From: Bacteriovorax stolpii
GTDB lineage: Bacteria > Bdellovibrionota > Bacteriovoracia > Bacteriovoracales > Bacteriovoracaceae
Assembly: GCA_945883845.1 (NCBI GenBank)
Contig: CAMCYI010000001.1
Coordinates: 1-64,000, forward strand
Length of the DNA: 64,000 bases
Direction of reading: 5' to 3'
In this document: positions 1 to 8,977 of the stretch, in pieces
How positions within the stretch are numbered: position 1 is the stretch's first letter
How the letters are laid out: each line of letters begins with the position of its first letter
Position numbers and translations under genes: made by a program
Notes under the pieces: model-generated
Databases searched by the model: none
Told to the model about the DNA's origin: nothing
What the model saw: only the letters and a program-made list of their open reading frames with translations

Positions 1-191
1 TAGGCGAAATTAGACCTACTTCATTCACTCAATAACCCAAAGGCTCCACCCCCTAGAATACAATGTCGGCCCAAAGGGCCATCTTTTATGGATTTTTTGT
101 CATGAACTTCTTCAAACTTACTTGAAATTTACCGAACTCTCTTATTTAAGACCAAAATTAGGCATACCACTGCTTCGCAAATTTTTTTTGC

Positions 192-1568
192 TTAAAAATC
201 GCCCGCAACTTCATCAAAGTAGTCGTCTTCAGGAGGTGCCCTCGGCGATCTGACAATTACTTCATTTGTCAGACTCCCAAGATGATTTAATATTTTTTGA
301 CAGACATGTTGCGAGGTGATCGTGGCCACCAAAGTAAGCGTAGTGCCGCAGTAATCGCAGTTACTGAGTTCATATTTAAAAACGTATTTTAATAATTCGC
401 TCCATGGTGTGCGGTATACCTTCTTCTTAGTCTTCACTTTCTTAGGCCTTGCCAAACTCGTTATTTCGAACCTCTTTTTGTGGCGTGCCCCAAAAATTCC
501 AACGTAACGGATAAGATTTTGTCTCGGTGGTGGTATGAGCGCTATTATGCGCTTAATGAATTGATCTGGAGAAAATTGCAAATGGGTTGTTCCATCTGTA
601 TAGGGAGTTTTGAGCCGTAACCTTACTTTTCCAGTTCCTTCATAGGTAATCCTCTCTTTTGCAATCGGCCCTCGCAGAATGTAACGGCAAAGCCTCTCCA
701 GTTCGGCCCGTTGATGGGCCAGGATTTTAACGCTCGCATGTAAGCTAAAACCATCATCGTAGGAGCAACGCTTTCCAACAAATTCTCTAAATGGTGGGTC
801 CCAGATTTTACCAATTTTTAGTGGAAGCTGAAATTTCTCATCTCGATTTTGTACACTCTGGGCTTGAAAGTCAGATTGATCATTACAAGCATGATCTTCA
901 TGCTCAAACTTTTCTAATAATCTCGTTAAGCTTTTTTTTAAAGTACCATTGAGTTGAATGACTTCTTCGTGGGAAGGAATAATTTCAAAGAAGGCTTCAT
1001 CTCCATGATCATTTTCATAATAGACTCCATCGATATAAATCGTATGGAAATGTACATTTAGATTCAGTGCTCCACCAAAACGCTGCACAACTGTAATCGC
1101 TCCGGTCTTGGGATTTTTGAGTTTGTGAATTATTGCTTTGTTTTCATAATGGCGATTAATTGAGCGATGAAAAATCGCCAAGGCTTTTCTTAAGAACTCA
1201 GGATTTCTTGCCAGCAAAAAACGGTACGCATAGGGCATGCTTAAAACCCACTGTCTGGTAGGCACTGCTGGTATAACTTCCTCAATCAGATGTTTGGCGG
1301 TATCCGACATTCTTCTACTCGTGCAACTTGGACAAAGCGTTCTCCCTTTGCAACTAAAAGCAATAAGCTTATCTTTTTGACATAAGGAGCAATGAAACCT
1401 TGCCATGCCGAAAGCTAAGTTTCCGCAGGAAAGATACTTTTTAAATTCCCGTTCAAGATGAAAAGGCAGGTGTGTTCCATGAATTTCTTTATTGAAAAAA
1501 ACTTGACGATAATTTTCTCGAATCAAATGGTGAAGGTCAGAACTGTATGGGTCGCGAGCAGTGTACAT
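192..1568 (-). mobile_element. IS91-family transposase (zinc-binding, Y2 type)
   Basis: A 458-residue transposase of the IS91/Y2 rolling-circle type. The N-terminal zinc finger shows paired cysteines (CSLC, then CPSC, about residues 60-85), followed by the typical stretch about VPTRQWVLS. The HUH metal-binding motif is seen as NVHFHTIYIDG near residue 173. The C-terminal part has the family signature IPPPRQNLIRYVG. Such enzymes nick one strand and move DNA by rolling-circle replication. The reading frame is intact, so the protein could be active. I could not identify the element ends (oriIS/terIS) in the 191 bases downstream or in the 400 bases upstream. A helix-turn-helix ORF fragment overlaps its 5' end. 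The family call is firm; the element boundary is unknown. Confidence 0.9.
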
Positions 1569-1879
1569 TTAGGGGTGCATGCAAGGAACTGTGACTGGTT
1601 CAAATTTGCTAAATGATTGATCCTTCTATTTTCTAAAGCAGTCAGAGTGGATTTATTTGTTCCAATAAAAGGAGCCGCTTTATTCAAGGACAATCCCCTT
1701 CTTTCTCTTAAGGCCCTAATGGATAGAGTAACTAAACGATCCTGAATAGTTAGATGCTCAATTTGAAATGGATGACGACAATACTGAACAAGACCAAAGG
1801 CCCTAAGCCAAACCGAAGCCAGGCAAAAGCCAAAGTTTGTTATGCTGAGTAATGTCGGGTGATGTGACGGAGACAGAAC
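1523..1879 (-). pseudogene. XRE-type helix-turn-helix ORF fragment without a start codon
   Basis: Read on the minus strand, a 118-codon open frame runs from just after a TAA at 1880-1882 to a TGA at 1523-1525. Its middle part translates to a helix-turn-helix of the XRE kind (RALRERRGLSLNKAA, then NKSTLTALENRR). No ATG, GTG or TTG lies upstream of this helix-turn-helix, so it looks like a gene remnant, or a reading frame that needs an unusual start. Its 3' end overlaps the first 46 bases of the transposase gene. It may be the relic of a regulator that came with the element, or of a host gene cut by it. Apart from this, the 1569-1965 stretch holds nothing I can assign. Confidence 0.5.
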
Positions 1880-1965
1880 TTAATAACCTCTAGAAACTTC
1901 TAGGTGAATGATTATAGAAACTTGTCTGTGTTTATTTTTGAAATTGAATATTAACATATAGAGAA

Positions 1966-2042
1966 TGGCGCACTCTGAGGGATTCGAACCCCCGACCAAT
2001 TGGTTCGAAGCCAACTACTCTATCCAGCTGAGCTAAGAGTGC
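1966..2042 (-). tRNA. tRNA-Arg (anticodon TCG)
   Basis: The minus strand folds as a full cloverleaf. The acceptor stem is GCACTCT with AGAGTGC, the D arm has AGCTCAGCTGGATAGAG, the anticodon loop is CTTCGAA, and the T loop is GGTTCGAATCC. The 3' CCA is encoded. The anticodon TCG reads CGA, so it is arginine. It lies downstream of the lytic transglycosylase gene and next to the IS91-type element, a common landing site for mobile DNA. Confidence 0.95.
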
Positions 2043-2054
2043 GTTGGCAATACT

Positions 2055-2675
2055 CTACTGCACTTCCGCAAGCCTTGGCCAGACTGAAACTTCCCTTACA
2101 AGAGCGAGGTAGTTCTTCATCACGTGCTTGGTGTAAATGTTCGGCTGAATGTTTTTTGAAAGGAATCGAAGAAGTGAAGTCTCACCCATATTGTATGCTG
2201 CAAGGTAAAGGAAACCAGAGCGCGGGCTGTAACGCTTTTTGAGGTATCCGAGGTACGCCATGCCTATTCTTATGTTCATGACTGGGTTCCTCAGAGAATG
2301 AGCGCCGGTCCATTTCTGCATGGTCATAGAGGCTATCCATTTAGCCGTGGAAGGGCGAAGTTGCATCAACCCTATCTCACCTATGGGTCCCATCGTGACA
2401 GGGTTAAAATTCGATTCTCCGGCGATCACCGCTGTGATGATCATCGGATCGATTTTGTGTTTTGCAGCTTCGGCCATGATGGTGTTGGCAATGGGTCCGG
2501 CCTGATAAGTATATTGTTGAGGAAGACGACGTCTGAAAATATCAAAAACTTTTTCGCGCGTTTTGAAGTGTTCTTCCTCTCCAGTACGCACACTAAAAGA
2601 CGGTCCGGCCTTCAGGGCGACGAGCCCGGCAATTAAGAAAAACAAAATATAAACGACTGTCTTCAGTGCTTTCAT
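2055..2675 (-). CDS. Lytic transglycosylase, SLT domain
   Basis: A peptidoglycan-cleaving enzyme of the soluble-lytic-transglycosylase fold, about 206 residues. An N-terminal hydrophobic segment (residues 5-24) is a signal peptide or membrane anchor. The SLT domain starts near residue 65. The catalytic glutamate sits in the motif AVIAGESNFNP, and the typical GEIGLMQLRPSTA and YLAAYNMGE motifs follow. It would cut glycan strands between MurNAc and GlcNAc in the periplasm. The ATG at 2675 is chosen; a TTG lies directly before it and no clear Shine-Dalgarno is seen. It is the last gene of a run with the LysM protein and the coiled-coil lipoprotein, all envelope genes on the same strand. Confidence 0.88.
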   Translation of the reverse strand: MKALKTVVYILFFLIAGLVALKAGPSFSVRTGEEEHFKTREKVFDIFRRRLPQQYTYQAGPIANTIMAEAAKHKIDPMIITAVIAGESNFNPVTMGPIGEIGLMQLRPSTAKWIASMTMQKWTGAHSLRNPVMNIRIGMAYLGYLKKRYSPRSGFLYLAAYNMGETSLLRFLSKNIQPNIYTKHVMKNYLALVREVSVWPRLAEVQ

Positions 2676-2788
2676 CAAGGAGATGAGTACAATTCACAGG
2701 CCAGAATCTGGGAGCGTTAAGTTGTTAATTTCAAGATTGAACTCAGGGTTTCTGAAGGTAAACGTGGGAAGTAGAATGTCTATTTTGG

Positions 2789-2818
2789 ACGGCCCTGAGC
2801 GAAATGTCAGGGGCCGTG
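2789..2818 (-). terminator. GC-rich hairpin after the LysM gene
   Basis: An inverted repeat (ACGGCCCTGA and TCAGGGGCCGT, with one bulge) lies 5 bases past the LysM stop codon. There is no T-run after it, so it is either a weak terminator or an mRNA-stabilising hairpin between the LysM and transglycosylase genes. Confidence 0.4.
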
Positions 2819-2822
2819 AGCG

Positions 2823-5177
2823 TTAATTTTCGGGTTTCTGTTCGTTCTTCTCGACGTTCAGAAGCTCATCGACTTCTTCCACATCGAACTCAGTAAGTCC
2901 GTATGGATTGTCTTTCGAGTTCATATCTTCATCGAGGTAGCGTTTACCAAGATTCTCTTCGATTTCATCAACCGAATCTGGATCAGAACTTTGCTTCTTC
3001 TCAATGTCATTAAGGTTTTCACCCTCAAGGAGTTTATCTTCATCGAGTTTCGCATCGTTCAGAATCTTCTCAGCACTTTCGATTTCATTTTCGAGACGCT
3101 CGAGAGCTTTTAGATCGCGTTCAGAATCCTTGATCACAGACTTCTCACGCTCTTGTCTTTCAAGTTCAGCAAGCTCATCTTCAGTAAGCTGGATTTTATC
3201 AGCTTGCTTCAGGAGATCGTCGTTCATATTTTCAAGGTTCAACTCAACATCGAGTTCATCAAGGGACTTGCCATCAATGAGTCCGCGGTCACCACGAAGG
3301 CGTGCATCGCGTGCCTTAATTTCTCTTAAGTGGGCTTCTTTCGTTTTCGTAGCGGCCACATCACCGGCATAGAAGTCACGGCGTGAGTTGATCACAAGAC
3401 AAGTAGCAAAGTTATCAGTGAGCGTGATCACAGCAAGCTCACCCATGAGGTATGTTGGCTGGTCAGTGATGTTCATTTTAGTAAGACGATCTTTAAATCC
3501 ATAAACTTCGAAAACGTTCCCCATTTCCACACCGTCTGCACGGCCACGGTCGATATAAACGACGTCACCCTGCCCGATGATGTTCTGGCCCGGAGCAAAT
3601 GGAGAAACAACGGCCGCTTCAATCAGACGCGAATTATAGGTGCGAGTAATGCGATCCATTTTAGGGGTATATACGGTCACACGGTCGCCACGCTGTGGAG
3701 TACCGGAAACTTCCATGAATTCCACTTCCCACTTCTCCTGAACTTTTCTGACAATCTTAACCTGGCCAACGATGGTGTACTTATACCCTTCGCGATCGGA
3801 ATTCTTATGAGTGATTTTTCCACCGGCAGAGTAAATAGAGAATTTATCACCCGGAAGTGCATTGATGTTCTCATCAAGCTGAACGTAGGCACGGTCACCC
3901 TGGACGAAAAAAATATTTTCGTCAGGACCGTTCGTAATAGCACCGAAATCCTGAACGATGTTCGTCGTCAGGAACGTAGAAAGGTAAAACCCTTCTTTAA
4001 ATGAATAGAAAATGCGCGAATTTTTATCGAAGCCTGACGGATCGTAATTTTTAGGAAGAACAACGGAGAACTCACTGCGAGGAGGCTCGTAGTTTTCATA
4101 CTCACGGTTTAGTGCTTTCTTCCCTGCTCTTTCCAGATCTTCCATCGTCTCATCAGATGCATACTGGAAATAGATCCCTTGCTTCTGAAGATCGTCTTTT
4201 TCTTTCACCCAGCCAGGAGAATTGTTTTCGCCGTAATTTTCCATTGCCTCAGGCTCTGCTGATCCAAGTGAACCAGGTACTGCCTGAAGTTCGTCATCAG
4301 TAAATGCACCAAGTTTGAATTCCGGCGCAGCCGAACCACTTCCGGTTGTGAATGAGAGAATCATTCCCGGCTCAATAAAGTGTGGATTTACGATATACGG
4401 ATTTAGAGACCAGATCTTTGGATAGTAAAACCCCGTACCGAAAAGTCGTTTTGAAATTTTAAAGAGCCAGTCGTCTTTAACGACTGTGTAAGTCTCTCTC
4501 TTGGCGGCCGTAGCCACTTCATTCCATTCGTTATCTGAAATCTGACCCTGAATGTTCTGAGCGACAACGAGAAGTTCGCGCTCTTCCTTACCCACATCAA
4601 AGATAGAAGGTTGGTCTACTTTCGGATCATTGTTCTTAGCTGTTTTCTTTTCTTCAGTCAGCTCAGACGGCTTGGCCGGTTCGAAAGATTCAGCCTCAGA
4701 AGTTTTGTCTTCCGGCTTAAATCCTTCTTCGTTATCAAGATCATTCTTCAGAGCTTCCAGATCATCTGCATCTGATGAGGCCGTTTCAGAAGGAAGTGAT
4801 TCGAGAGTATCAATGGAGTCTGTGCTCCCTGTTGAGAGCGTATCGGTTCCACCGGTGATCTTCGTCTCTTCAGAGGGCAGAGTATCTTCGAGAGAATCGA
4901 GATCAACAGTATCTGTCGTGACATTTTCTGGTTCAAGAGGAGTGGTTTCACTGAAGGAATTATTATCACTTGATGTTGATGGAGTCGCTGTTTCGATAAC
5001 GGGTTCATCAACGGGAGCAGTTGAGATTTCGCTTGTAGTTGAGACTTCTTCGACCGGAGATTTTTCTTCGAGAAGAGTCTGAAGATCTTCATCATCAAGA
5101 TTGTCTTCCTGTGCGAAGGCCGGAGCGGCATTCGCAATCAGGGCGATCAAAATTAGAAAATGAACCTCTTTTCTCAC
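2823..5177 (-). CDS. LysM-domain envelope protein, 784 residues
   Basis: A secreted protein with an N-terminal signal peptide (hydrophobic to APAFAQ, residue 23). A long acidic Ser/Thr-rich stretch follows to about residue 190. Next is a LysM domain (about residues 230-280: YTVVKDDWLFKISKRLFG to GMIL), which binds peptidoglycan. The middle part (about 400-620) has repeated small beta-type segments such as GDKFSIYSAG, GDRVTVYTP and GDVVYIDRG. The C-terminal 170 residues are very acidic and probably coiled coil or disordered. The start is GTG, with AAGGG six bases before it. The lipoprotein gene ends 8 bases upstream, so the two are probably co-transcribed. Its precise function is unknown; a wall-anchored structural role is inferred. 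Confidence 0.8.
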   Translation of the reverse strand: MRKEVHFLILIALIANAAPAFAQEDNLDDEDLQTLLEEKSPVEEVSTTSEISTAPVDEPVIETATPSTSSDNNSFSETTPLEPENVTTDTVDLDSLEDTLPSEETKITGGTDTLSTGSTDSIDTLESLPSETASSDADDLEALKNDLDNEEGFKPEDKTSEAESFEPAKPSELTEEKKTAKNNDPKVDQPSIFDVGKEERELLVVAQNIQGQISDNEWNEVATAAKRETYTVVKDDWLFKISKRLFGTGFYYPKIWSLNPYIVNPHFIEPGMILSFTTGSGSAAPEFKLGAFTDDELQAVPGSLGSAEPEAMENYGENNSPGWVKEKDDLQKQGIYFQYASDETMEDLERAGKKALNREYENYEPPRSEFSVVLPKNYDPSGFDKNSRIFYSFKEGFYLSTFLTTNIVQDFGAITNGPDENIFFVQGDRAYVQLDENINALPGDKFSIYSAGGKITHKNSDREGYKYTIVGQVKIVRKVQEKWEVEFMEVSGTPQRGDRVTVYTPKMDRITRTYNSRLIEAAVVSPFAPGQNIIGQGDVVYIDRGRADGVEMGNVFEVYGFKDRLTKMNITDQPTYLMGELAVITLTDNFATCLVINSRRDFYAGDVAATKTKEAHLREIKARDARLRGDRGLIDGKSLDELDVELNLENMNDDLLKQADKIQLTEDELAELERQEREKSVIKDSERDLKALERLENEIESAEKILNDAKLDEDKLLEGENLNDIEKKQSSDPDSVDEIEENLGKRYLDEDMNSKDNPYGLTEFDVEEVDELLNVEKNEQKPEN

Positions 5178-5185
5178 TTAGACCC

Positions 5186-5881
5186 TTAGTTGGTTTCGAA
5201 CACGTCTCGAAGCATGGATGAGTACTGGTCTTTCTTCGAAGGAATGCCCAGTTTATCACTACAAACAGCTGCGTATTTTAAAGCATCAAGTACGACACCA
5301 GAGTAAGCATGCTTATTAATCACGTCCTCAAAAACCTGAAGAGCGAGATCAAACTGCTGTCTACTATAGAGAAGTTCACCGATTTGTTGTTTCGCACGAA
5401 CGCTGATTGCAGGGACTGCCTGAGTTTCGAGTCCCTGGAAAATTTTCGTCGCTTCGCCCGGGTTCGACGTTTTCATCGAAACACCACGACGATAAAGATT
5501 TAATTGCTCTTCAACATCCCCTGAAACTTTAGGCGCTACACCTGCAGCAGCACCTGCTCCCGCACCACTGAAGACATCAACTGTTTCCGTCTCGACGTTG
5601 GGAGATGGGGTTGCAAAGTTTTCTGATTGAGCGTTTTTCAGATCGTCCGTGATGGATGATTGCTTAGGATTTTTATCTTTAAGTGATTCGTATTTTTTCG
5701 AAAGCTCTTCGTATTTCACGAGAAGCTGATCGTACTGTTCACGAGGAACTGCACGCATCGTACGTTTGCTGTTGGTGCGCTCATCATCTTCAACTAAAGA
5801 TCTCTGAAGATCTCTATACCAAGAACATGAACTCGCTAAGACAAGTAATGACGCAACAGTTGTGATCGATCGAAATTGCAA
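5186..5881 (-). CDS. Lipoprotein with coiled coil and TPR-like repeats
   Basis: A lipoprotein of about 231 residues with lipobox LASSC near the N terminus. A short coiled coil follows (YDQLLVKYEELSKKYESLKD), then a low-complexity linker, then a helical repeat region (about residues 125-230: NLYRRGVSMKTSNPGEATKIF and similar) that resembles the TPR part of YbgF/CpoB-type proteins. The chosen start is TTG at 5881, because the upstream ATG at 5893 overlaps a GGAGG that would serve as its ribosome site (see findings). It lies 8 bases before the LysM gene and probably acts with it at the outer membrane or wall. The homology to CpoB is weak. Confidence 0.7.
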   Translation of the reverse strand: MQFRSITTVASLLVLASSCSWYRDLQRSLVEDDERTNSKRTMRAVPREQYDQLLVKYEELSKKYESLKDKNPKQSSITDDLKNAQSENFATPSPNVETETVDVFSGAGAGAAAGVAPKVSGDVEEQLNLYRRGVSMKTSNPGEATKIFQGLETQAVPAISVRAKQQIGELLYSRQQFDLALQVFEDVINKHAYSGVVLDALKYAAVCSDKLGIPSKKDQYSSMLRDVFETN

Positions 5882-5967
5882 AGCGTCCTCCATGACATAA
5901 CTTCTTAAATTTTTTGACTTTCACTCTCTTTTATTTTAATTCCTTATCTCCCTTAGTCAAGGAAACT

Positions 5968-6237
5968 ATGACACTCACCTTTCAAGAGACCAAACAGCTC
6001 TACTACTGCGTTCTTCGCATGCCGAAGGATGATGCTTATTTTGTGTACTTCACACTCGAAAGTAACGAGGGCCTTTGCTTCTACTCAACACTGGATGATT
6101 CATTAAAGGGGCAGTATCGGGATATGGAATTGAAGTGCCCGATTGAACTATCGGGGCACTTAAAAGAATTAATATCCAGGCTTCAGCAGGACATCCGCCT
6201 GGATATTCTCGAAGAAAAAATTATCCAAGACTCTTAA
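5968..6237 (+). CDS. Small protein, possibly DUF4911 family
   Basis: An 89-residue cytoplasmic protein. The start ATG at 5968 has AAGGA before it; an earlier in-frame start at 5914 has no such site. The pattern (LYYCVLRMPKDDAYFVYFTL, then LESNEGL, then a short beta-alpha end) resembles the small DUF4911 proteins known from deltaproteobacteria, whose function is unknown. Its 3' end overlaps the convergent peroxiredoxin gene by 17 bases. Confidence 0.6.
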   Translation: MTLTFQETKQLYYCVLRMPKDDAYFVYFTLESNEGLCFYSTLDDSLKGQYRDMELKCPIELSGHLKELISRLQQDIRLDILEEKIIQDS

Positions 6238-6961
6238 AGAATTTCAATACGTCGTCGTGGTGAGATTTCGTATCTACCTTGCTCATGACTCCAACGATTT
6301 TACCTTCCCCATCAATCATGAAACTTTGGCGCATAATTCCCATGTAATCACGGCCCATAAAATTTTTCATGCCCCATGATCCGTAGGCCTTTGCCACTTT
6401 GTGGTCTTCATCTGAGAGCAAAGTGAAGTTCAGGTGATCACGATCTTCAAATTTCTTCAGGGACTTCTGAGGATCGCCACTAATGCCGAGAACGACAATG
6501 TTATTAGCTTTGAGTTCTGCCTGAGCGTCTCTCAAGCTGCAGGCCTGAACAGTACACCCCGGAGTCATGGCCTTAGGGTAAAAATAAATGACGACATTCT
6601 GTCCACGGAAGCTTTCCAGAGAAACATCTTTGCCGTTCTGGTCTTTCAAAGTGAATGTAGGGGCGAGAGAACCGAGTTCAGGAAGTTTTGTCGGGGCAAC
6701 AGCTGGTGCCTTCTTCATTTTTGGAGTACCGGTTGTCTTAACTGCCTTCTTCTGGATCTTTTTGGCAGGTTTTGTAGCTACTTTCTTTGTCGCTTTCTTT
6801 GCTGGTTTTTTGGCAGCTTTCTTTGCCACTTTTTTCGTCACTTTCTTTGCCGCAGCTTTCTTAGTCGCTTTTTTGGCAATTTTTTTTGTCGCAGCTTTCT
6901 TAGTCGCTTTTTTGGCAATTTTTTTTGTCGCCGTTTTTTTCTTCACTTTTTTCTTCGCCAT
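6221..6961 (-). CDS. Bcp-type peroxiredoxin with histone-H1-like N-terminal tail
   Basis: A 246-residue two-part protein. Residues 1 to about 92 are nearly all Lys, Ala, Thr and Val in short repeats (KKATKKAA, KKIAKK), like the C-terminal tail of histone H1 or the bacterial H1-like proteins that bind DNA. From about residue 95 follows a complete AhpC/TSA fold of the bacterioferritin-comigratory (Bcp/PrxQ) type, with the peroxidatic motif TPGCTVQACSLRD (Cys136, second Cys141). It would reduce peroxides, perhaps close to DNA. The start is fixed by GGAG six bases upstream. The tail contains a perfect 39-base tandem duplication. The fusion is real in the reading frame, without any stop between the parts. 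Confidence 0.88.
   Translation of the reverse strand: MAKKKVKKKTATKKIAKKATKKAATKKIAKKATKKAAAKKVTKKVAKKAAKKPAKKATKKVATKPAKKIQKKAVKTTGTPKMKKAPAVAPTKLPELGSLAPTFTLKDQNGKDVSLESFRGQNVVIYFYPKAMTPGCTVQACSLRDAQAELKANNIVVLGISGDPQKSLKKFEDRDHLNFTLLSDEDHKVAKAYGSWGMKNFMGRDYMGIMRQSFMIDGEGKIVGVMSKVDTKSHHDDVLKFFKSLG
6851..6928. repeat. 39-bp tandem repeat in the H1-like tail
   Basis: Two perfect copies of a 39-base unit (6851-6889 and 6890-6928) that encode 13-residue repeats of the KKATKKAATKKIA kind. Slippage here can lengthen or shorten the basic tail in steps of 13 residues without a frameshift. Confidence 0.85.
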
Positions 6962-6971
6962 GGTGAGCTCC

Positions 6972-7727
6972 TTACCAGTGATCCCTGAGAGATCGTATTT
7001 TTTTGAACAATTCTCTCTTAATCACCGACTCATCCTCAAGCCTTATTTCCGGTGTAAGCCTTTGACGGATTTCTTCGGAATCAAGACGGAAGAATGGATT
7101 CACACCCATTTCTTCTTTCAATGTGCGCGGTCGTCTGTTGTCTTCAGACTCTCCCTGAGCAAGACGAATGCCTTCCAGAATTTTTGCGTTTTCAGGTTCT
7201 AATGTGGCGGCAAACTCCAGATTGCGAAGGATGTAATCGTGGCCGGGGTAAAGAAGGATATCGCCAGGAAGAACTTTTAATTTCCCCGTTGTTTCATAGA
7301 GATCATTAATGTTCCCGCCATTCTTACAGTTCCCCACTCCGGCGTTAAAAAGAGTGTCTCCGGAAAAAAGAGAATGCCTGATTCCGCCACTCGAGATGAA
7401 AAACACCTGATGCTCCGGGGTATGACCGGGAGTGGGAAGAGTTTCCAATGCATGTGTCTGATTAAGCTGGATGGTTTCTTGCGGTGATAAAGTCCTGACT
7501 TCGGTCTTAAACATCTCCATCAGTGGGATATTTCCGCGAATGTGATCAAAATGCTGATGAGTGTTTAAAATTCCGCGCAGATTCAGATGATTTTCTTTGA
7601 TATACTCACTCAAAGGCCCTGCTTCGTAAGGATCAATCACCCAACTCTCCCCGGATTTATCATCCAGGATCAGGTAACTGAAGTTACGAAGCTCATTGTG
7701 TGCATAAAACGTTTTCACCTGGATCAT
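6972..7727 (-). CDS. Metallo-beta-lactamase-fold hydrolase, GloB (glyoxalase II)-like
   Basis: A 251-residue hydrolase of the hydroxyacylglutathione hydrolase type. The metal motif THQHFDH is at residues 56-62. Further ligand motifs are GHTPEHQ, FSGDTLF and LLYPGHDY, and the C-terminal part has the substrate-binding helices seen in GloB (YILRNLEFA, then NPFFR near the end). It would cleave S-D-lactoylglutathione or a similar thioester. The start at 7727 faces the protease start at 7730, so the two genes diverge with their start codons two bases apart. Each promoter must then lie inside the other gene. A gshB gene is present elsewhere in this window (38 kb). Confidence 0.85.
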   Translation of the reverse strand: MIQVKTFYAHNELRNFSYLILDDKSGESWVIDPYEAGPLSEYIKENHLNLRGILNTHQHFDHIRGNIPLMEMFKTEVRTLSPQETIQLNQTHALETLPTPGHTPEHQVFFISSGGIRHSLFSGDTLFNAGVGNCKNGGNINDLYETTGKLKVLPGDILLYPGHDYILRNLEFAATLEPENAKILEGIRLAQGESEDNRRPRTLKEEMGVNPFFRLDSEEIRQRLTPEIRLEDESVIKRELFKKIRSLRDHW

Positions 7728-7729
7728 AT

Positions 7730-8977
7730 ATGACGAACCTTTATAGCTACTATTTCCAAGTCACTTTCATCGCAGCCATTGTGATCAATCACATGACAGA
7801 AGTCTATCTTGCACGAAGGCAACAGGCAGTACTGCGAAATAACTTAGCCGAAGTACCGGCCGAGTTTAAAAACCACCTCACACTTGAAGAGCATCAGAAG
7901 GCCATGCGATATGCGGGTGCCAAACTTAATTTTGCCCAGCTCCATCTCATCTGGGAAGCCGCTGTTCTTTTTTACTGGTTTCCTTTTCGCGGAATAGAAA
8001 AACTGATGTTTGCACTTCCTGACTGGGGATTGCATCGCGAGGTACTTCTCCTGGTTCTTTTCATGCTGGCCGGTTCACTCATCAATCTACCTTGGTCACT
8101 TTATTCAACTTTTGTACTCGAGGAAAAATTCGGATTCAATCGCACAACGTGGAAGATTTATCTTATCGATAGAATGAAAGGTGCCGTTCTAGGTGCTGTC
8201 ATTGGACTCCCTCTGCTTTACGCTCTCATTTACTTATTTCAAAAATCCGGAAGTTTGTGGTGGATGTGGAGTTTTATTTTCCTCACGGGCTTTCAATTTA
8301 TTCTGGTCTGGCTATATCCGACATACATAGCCCCTCTCTTTAACAAATTCCGTCCCCTCGAAGAGAATGGTATTCGAGAAGATATTGAAGGTCTCGTGAC
8401 TAAAGCGGGCTTTCAGGCAAGTGGCGTCTTTGTCATGGATGCATCGAAAAGAAGCTCTCACGGAAATGCTTATTTCACGGGGTTTGGTAAAAGCAAACGT
8501 GTGGTCTTCTTTGATACTCTTCTCACTGAACTTGAAAGAGGTGAAGTCCTCGCCATTCTCGCTCACGAGCTCGGTCACTTAAAACTGAAACATATTCCCA
8601 AGTCTCTTGCGCTGTCTCTCGTGCTTTCTTTTGCAGGATTCTGGATCATGGGACAACTTGCTCCGCAGGAATGGTTTTACCGCGGACATTTCATCCGTCA
8701 TGTTTCGCCGGGAGTTCTCTTGTTGATTTTCACGCAGGCAATACCGCTGTATACATTTTGGTTCTCACCATTTGGTTCATGGCTTTCACGTAAACGTGAG
8801 TTTGAAGCTGATGCCTATGCAGCAAAAGAAACGAAAGCATCGAATTTAATTTCGGGGTTACTAAGACTATATAAACAGAATGCTTCACCAGTCGTGACTG
8901 ATACGCTCTATTCAAATTTCTATCACTCTCATCCGCCCGCTCTCGAGCGGATTAAGAAGCTTCAGTCACTCGAATGA
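7730..8977 (+). CDS. M48 family metalloprotease, Ste24/CAAX type
   Basis: A membrane zinc protease of about 415 residues, with several hydrophobic segments and an N-terminal Ste24-like domain. The catalytic motif HELGHLKLKH is at about residue 278. The third ligand motif EFEADAYA follows about 80 residues later. This family cleaves membrane or prenylated substrates in eukaryotes; its bacterial members are poorly known and often act in membrane protein quality control. I chose the ATG at 7730 over a start at 7700, because the longer form would run into the divergent GloB-like gene. The 3' end overlaps the convergent lipase gene by 12 bases. Confidence 0.87.
   Translation: MTNLYSYYFQVTFIAAIVINHMTEVYLARRQQAVLRNNLAEVPAEFKNHLTLEEHQKAMRYAGAKLNFAQLHLIWEAAVLFYWFPFRGIEKLMFALPDWGLHREVLLLVLFMLAGSLINLPWSLYSTFVLEEKFGFNRTTWKIYLIDRMKGAVLGAVIGLPLLYALIYLFQKSGSLWWMWSFIFLTGFQFILVWLYPTYIAPLFNKFRPLEENGIREDIEGLVTKAGFQASGVFVMDASKRSSHGNAYFTGFGKSKRVVFFDTLLTELERGEVLAILAHELGHLKLKHIPKSLALSLVLSFAGFWIMGQLAPQEWFYRGHFIRHVSPGVLLLIFTQAIPLYTFWFSPFGSWLSRKREFEADAYAAKETKASNLISGLLRLYKQNASPVVTDTLYSNFYHSHPPALERIKKLQSLE

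Noticed and set aside
1..191. Possible end of the IS91-type element
   Set aside because: No inverted repeat or oriIS-type motif could be recognised, so I do not mark an element boundary.
4630..5137. Serine-rich frames on both strands over the LysM gene
   Set aside because: Mirror reading of the acidic, Ser/Thr-rich stretch of the LysM protein; no start site and no family.
6434..7202. Two long plus-strand frames (phenylalanine- and cysteine-rich) over the peroxiredoxin gene
   Set aside because: They are the reverse reading of the Lys/Ala codons of the H1-like tail and have no ribosome site.
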